Assembly: GCA_013298145.1 (NCBI GenBank)
Contig: JAAFJO010000004.1
Location: forward strand, 124,001-188,000
Source of the DNA: Betaproteobacteria bacterium
Lineage (GTDB): Bacteria > Pseudomonadota > Gammaproteobacteria > Burkholderiales > Casimicrobiaceae
Length of the DNA: 64,000 nucleotides
Direction of reading: 5' to 3'
Made by a program: the position numbers and the translations under genes. Below, piece by piece: positions 61,331 through 64,000 of the stretch. Every line of letters starts with the position of its first letter. The stretch's first letter is position 1. The notes below the pieces were generated by a model that searched no databases, was not told the origin of the DNA, and saw nothing but the letters and a program-made list of their open reading frames with translations.

Positions 61331-61430
61331 GATGGGTGGAGCGACGCAATACGCATCAATCAAGTGCGAAATACGGTCGCCAATTTGTCCGCCGGATGAT
61401 GGGGGGGATCGCTTTGCTCCACCGATCCTA
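61328..61430. repeat. inverted-repeat intergenic element between XRE gene and tupA
   Basis: TAGGATGGGTGGAGC (61328-61342) and GCTCCACCGATCCTA (61416-61430) are 15-bp inverted repeats with one mismatch. Only 103 bases long, it starts at the stop codon of the regulator and ends just past the tupA stop region. The TAGGATGGGTGGAGCG form is common in dispersed bacterial intergenic repeats. It might also help end both convergent genes. Confidence 0.55.
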
Positions 61431-61435
61431 GGGCT

Positions 61436-62257
61436 TCACTTCGTCGCGTTCGGAAAAAAGAGTTGCTCGCCACCAATCTTGTAGCTCGCAATCGCGGCCT
61501 GGCCTTCGGCACTCACGAGCCAATCGATAAATTTTTGACCGGCATCACGTTTGACGTGCGCATGTTTTGCGGGATTCACGAGCATCACGCCGTATTGGTT
61601 AAACAATTTGGTGTCGCCCTCAACCACGATCTTCAAGTTTTGACGGTTCTTGAACGAGAGCCAGGTGCCACGGTCGGCCAGAATGTAGCCGTTCATCGCC
61701 GCTGCGGTGTTGAGCGCTGGCCCCATGCCAGAACCCGTTTCCCGATACCAAGATGCCTTCTCGGTGGCGGGGTCAAGCGCGGTCTGCTTCCAGTAGCGAA
61801 GTTCGGCCGCGTGTGTGCCGCTCTTGTCGCCGCGTGAGACGAATGCGCTCTTCGCGTTGTAAACCGCTTTGAGGCCCGCGACGATGTCTTTGCCTGCGGA
61901 TTTGGCGGGATCATCGCTCGGGCCGATCAACACGAAATCGTTGTACATCACAGGAATTCGGCGCACACCGAAACCCTCCGCCACAAACTTCTCCTCGGCA
62001 GCTTGATCGTGCACGAACACGACATCGGCGTCGCCTCTACGTCCCACGTCAAGCGCCTGCCCAGTGCCGAGCGCCACGACCTTCACGTCAATGCCGCTGG
62101 CTCGCTTAAAGATCGGCAGGAGGTGACCGAACAACCCTGACTGCTCAGTCGATGTGGTTGAGGCTACGGTGATCGATGCATCTTGTGCGCGCGCCCCGAC
62201 GGGCAACGCGAGTAATACACTCGCCGCAGCGACGGAAAAAAAGCTTGTGAGTTTCAT
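61436..62257 (-). CDS. tupA: tungstate ABC transporter, substrate-binding protein
   Basis: Periplasmic binding protein of 273 residues with a signal peptide (ASVLLALPVGARA). The tungstate signature TTSTEQSGLFGHLLP at about 33-47 and GTGQALDVGRRGDADVVFVHD follow the TupA family; RGDKSGTHAAELRYW is the anion-site segment. Start overlaps the tupC stop by 4 bases. Genes run permease, ATPase, binding protein. Molybdate/tungstate selectivity is inferred from family. Confidence 0.93.
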   Translation of the reverse strand: MKLTSFFSVAAASVLLALPVGARAQDASITVASTTSTEQSGLFGHLLPIFKRASGIDVKVVALGTGQALDVGRRGDADVVFVHDQAAEEKFVAEGFGVRRIPVMYNDFVLIGPSDDPAKSAGKDIVAGLKAVYNAKSAFVSRGDKSGTHAAELRYWKQTALDPATEKASWYRETGSGMGPALNTAAAMNGYILADRGTWLSFKNRQNLKIVVEGDTKLFNQYGVMLVNPAKHAHVKRDAGQKFIDWLVSAEGQAAIASYKIGGEQLFFPNATK

Positions 62258-62997
62258 ACTCGCTCCACGTTGATGTAATCAATCGCCTCTTGCGAGGCAG
62301 GGTTGGCAAAAAAGTCATCGGCGGTGCGGTCTTCAATCACGCGCCCCGCTGACATGAAAACAATGCGAGTAGCCAAACGCTTTGCCTGGCCCCGGTTATG
62401 CGTTGCGAAAATTAGCGTGCTCCCTTGTTCGCACATGTCAAGCATTAAGCGCTCAACTTCGTGCACGGCCGCTGGCGCGAGCGAGGCAGTCGCTTCATCT
62501 GCGAGTAGCAGCGTCGGCCGCGTCACCCAGGCCCGTGCGAGCGCGAGCTTTTGCTGTTCGCCGCCGGACAGGGCGCGCGCGTAGCGTTGCGAAAGCCCCG
62601 TGAGGCCGCATCGACTAAGTGTTTGCATTGAAAGTTGTTCCGCCTCGGTCTCGGCCATACCGCGACTTTTCAGCGCGAACGCGACGTTGTCGAGCACATT
62701 TCTGCGCAGAAGCGGCGGCTTTTGGAAGAGCATGGCCTGCAGAGCCACTGGAGGCGATGCAAGCGTTCCCTCGTTCGATGAAATGAGTCCATTGATGAGT
62801 CGCAAAAGTGTCGTTTTGCCTGCGCCGTTTGCCCCCAGAAGGGCCACGCGCTCTCCGGGATTTATTTGCAGACTGACACCCCGCAAAATTTCTGTGTCTC
62901 CAACACGATAGCGAACGCGCACAAGTTCGACTAGCGCGCTGTTATTTTGCACAGGTGCGGTGCTACGCATAGCGCCTCCGAAGCACTTGTCGCGCAT
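62254..62997 (-). CDS. tupC: tungstate ABC transporter, ATP-binding protein
   Basis: 247-residue ATPase with Walker A GANGAGKTT, signature LSGGEQQKLALAR and Walker B LLLADEATASL followed by the switch His (ATHNRG). Energises tungstate uptake with TupA and TupB. It overlaps the permease gene by 35 bases at its start and the tupA gene by 4 at its end, so this is one operon. Confidence 0.92.
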   Translation of the reverse strand: MRDKCFGGAMRSTAPVQNNSALVELVRVRYRVGDTEILRGVSLQINPGERVALLGANGAGKTTLLRLINGLISSNEGTLASPPVALQAMLFQKPPLLRRNVLDNVAFALKSRGMAETEAEQLSMQTLSRCGLTGLSQRYARALSGGEQQKLALARAWVTRPTLLLADEATASLAPAAVHEVERLMLDMCEQGSTLIFATHNRGQAKRLATRIVFMSAGRVIEDRTADDFFANPASQEAIDYINVERV

Positions 62998-63661
62998 AGT
63001 GCGCGGCGATGTTGATGACGAGCACGATGAAAATCAGGATCAAGCCCAGCGCCAGTGCGAGCGCGAGTTCACCCTTGGACGTTTCCAATGCAATCGCCGT
63101 TGTCATCACTCGCGTGTGGCCCGCAATGTTGCCGCCCACCATCATCACCGCACCGACTTCTGCGATGGCGCGACCGAACCCAGCGAGGAGAAGAACTAGC
63201 AGTGAAAAACGTGTTTCGAAAAGCAATGTTTGCAACGACTGCCAGCGCGACAACGCGAGCGAGGCGAATAGATCCTGGTACTCCTGTTGCGCATCTTCAA
63301 GCACTTGCCGCGCGAGTGCGGCAATGATCGGCGTGACCAAAATCACTTGCGCGAAGATCATTCCGGCAGGCGTGAAAAGCCAACCGAGTGCACCCATCGG
63401 CCCGGTGCGAGAGAGCAACAGATAAACCACCAAACCTACGATCACGGGCGGCAAGCCCAGCGATGCGTTCAGCAAAACAATCATCGGCTCGCGCAGCAGC
63501 GAGCGCGTTTGCACGACCCACGCCGCGAGCGGAAGCGCGATCAACGCACCGATTAGTGCCGCCGCACCGCTTACTTTGAGTGATAACCACACGATGCTCA
63601 TCACCGCCGGGTCAAACGACGAAACGAGCGCTAGCGCTTGCAGAAATGCGTCAGCGATCAT
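62963..63661 (-). CDS. tupB: tungstate ABC transporter, permease protein
   Basis: 232-residue inner-membrane permease with five or six helices (SLKVSGAAALIGALIALPLAAWVV onward) and the conserved loop EDAQQEYQDLFASLALSRWQSLQTLLFETR near 143-172. First gene of the tup operon, with the promoter in the AT-rich region after 63661. ATG start at 63661. Confidence 0.92.
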   Translation of the reverse strand: MIADAFLQALALVSSFDPAVMSIVWLSLKVSGAAALIGALIALPLAAWVVQTRSLLREPMIVLLNASLGLPPVIVGLVVYLLLSRTGPMGALGWLFTPAGMIFAQVILVTPIIAALARQVLEDAQQEYQDLFASLALSRWQSLQTLLFETRFSLLVLLLAGFGRAIAEVGAVMMVGGNIAGHTRVMTTAIALETSKGELALALALGLILIFIVLVINIAAHYARQVLRRRYA

Positions 63662-63880
63662 GAACCTTGCTTCAACGGGGATGAGAGGTCAATCGTCCAA
63701 GCGTGCCAGACGCGAACTCACCCTGTGACAAGCGAATCGCCAACGCAGACCACCAAAAATAGCAGAAAAAAAATGCGAGAGAGCACCACAACATCATTCC
63801 TCGCATGATTTTGCAGTAATCCGCAACCTAATGCGCGGCCACGTTTCGAAACCGTGTCTGTATTTACAGCCTATTCGGTC

Positions 63881-63896
63881 TAGAGCCTTTTTTTAG
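63881..63896 (+). promoter_or_regulatory. T-rich motif near the right edge
   Basis: TAGAGCCTTTTTTTAG, 39 bases before a possible start codon at 63935. It resembles the motifs at 16197, 35726 and 39790. Confidence 0.3.
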
Positions 63897-63934
63897 CGGG
63901 CTACCCTCAAAAAAAATTTTAAAGCGAAAATAGT

Positions 63935-64000
63935 ATGAATCGTTCGCTAGTGCAGACTCGTAGGCTTGAAAAGTTACTTTCTTATTCGTTCAGCATCACC
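63935..64000 (+). CDS. possible partial reading frame at window edge
   Basis: An ATG at 63935 opens an uninterrupted frame of 22 codons to the window end (MNRSLVQTRRLEKLLSYSFS...). The basic start followed by hydrophobic residues could be a signal peptide. Too short to judge. A T-rich motif lies just upstream. Confidence 0.35.
   Translation, partial: MNRSLVQTRRLEKLLSYSFSIT

Overview
The window looks like the chromosome of a moderately GC-rich betaproteobacterium, probably Burkholderiales-like. The pcnB-folK-deoxynucleoside kinase run, a FimV-type protein, a CnoX-type thioredoxin, adk and aroC all fit that group. I cannot name the genus. No phage, CRISPR array, rRNA or tRNA gene was seen. Almost all sequence is coding, and most genes have ordinary start contexts and housekeeping or transport roles.

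Layout. 0.1-6 kb: ppa, then pcnB-folK-dNK, then a reduced FimV. 6-10 kb: a lipocalin, an HpcH/HpaI aldolase and two FtsX/MacB-type permeases with no ATPase beside them. 10.3-32.7 kb: a long nutrient-uptake locus with exbB-exbD-exbD-tonB, three large TonB-dependent receptors, two convergent secreted S9 peptidases, and a four-gene Opp/Yej-type ABC transporter with a lipoprotein binding protein. Read together these give outer-membrane import, periplasmic cleavage and inner-membrane import of peptides. Two of the receptors share a conserved leader upstream of their start codons. 32.8-35.6 kb: two EamA exporters around a CnoX-like thioredoxin.

35.8-49.8 kb is the most unusual part. It holds two tandem paralogous cassettes, each made of an ECF sigma factor, a membrane Ser/Thr kinase with a C-terminal TPR region, and a secreted delta-60-repeat protein ending in a DIDGDG module. 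Three small secreted proteins follow the second cassette. Both sigma factors lack the acidic patch normally found in region 2.2 and carry Asn-Ala-Thr there instead. No anti-sigma gene is present. This fits phosphorylation-activated sigma factors of the ECF43 type (EcfP/PknT in Vibrio, EcfK/PknS in Xanthomonas). The secreted proteins are candidate outputs or ligands. In both, every cysteine of the mature protein falls into one of five or six spaced pairs, which suggests disulfide-stapled repeats.

49.8-64 kb: a small inverted-repeat element (MITE-like), adk, an AlkB-type monooxygenase, a class C beta-lactamase-fold hydrolase, two tandem BamE-like lipoproteins followed by a decayed third copy, a frameshifted nucleotidyltransferase gene, aroC, a TPR protein, an MFS-acyltransferase fusion, a sterol desaturase-family protein, an XRE regulator and a tungstate (tup) ABC transporter. 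A truncated reading frame may start at the right edge. Several hairpin terminators and two intergenic repeat elements are listed.
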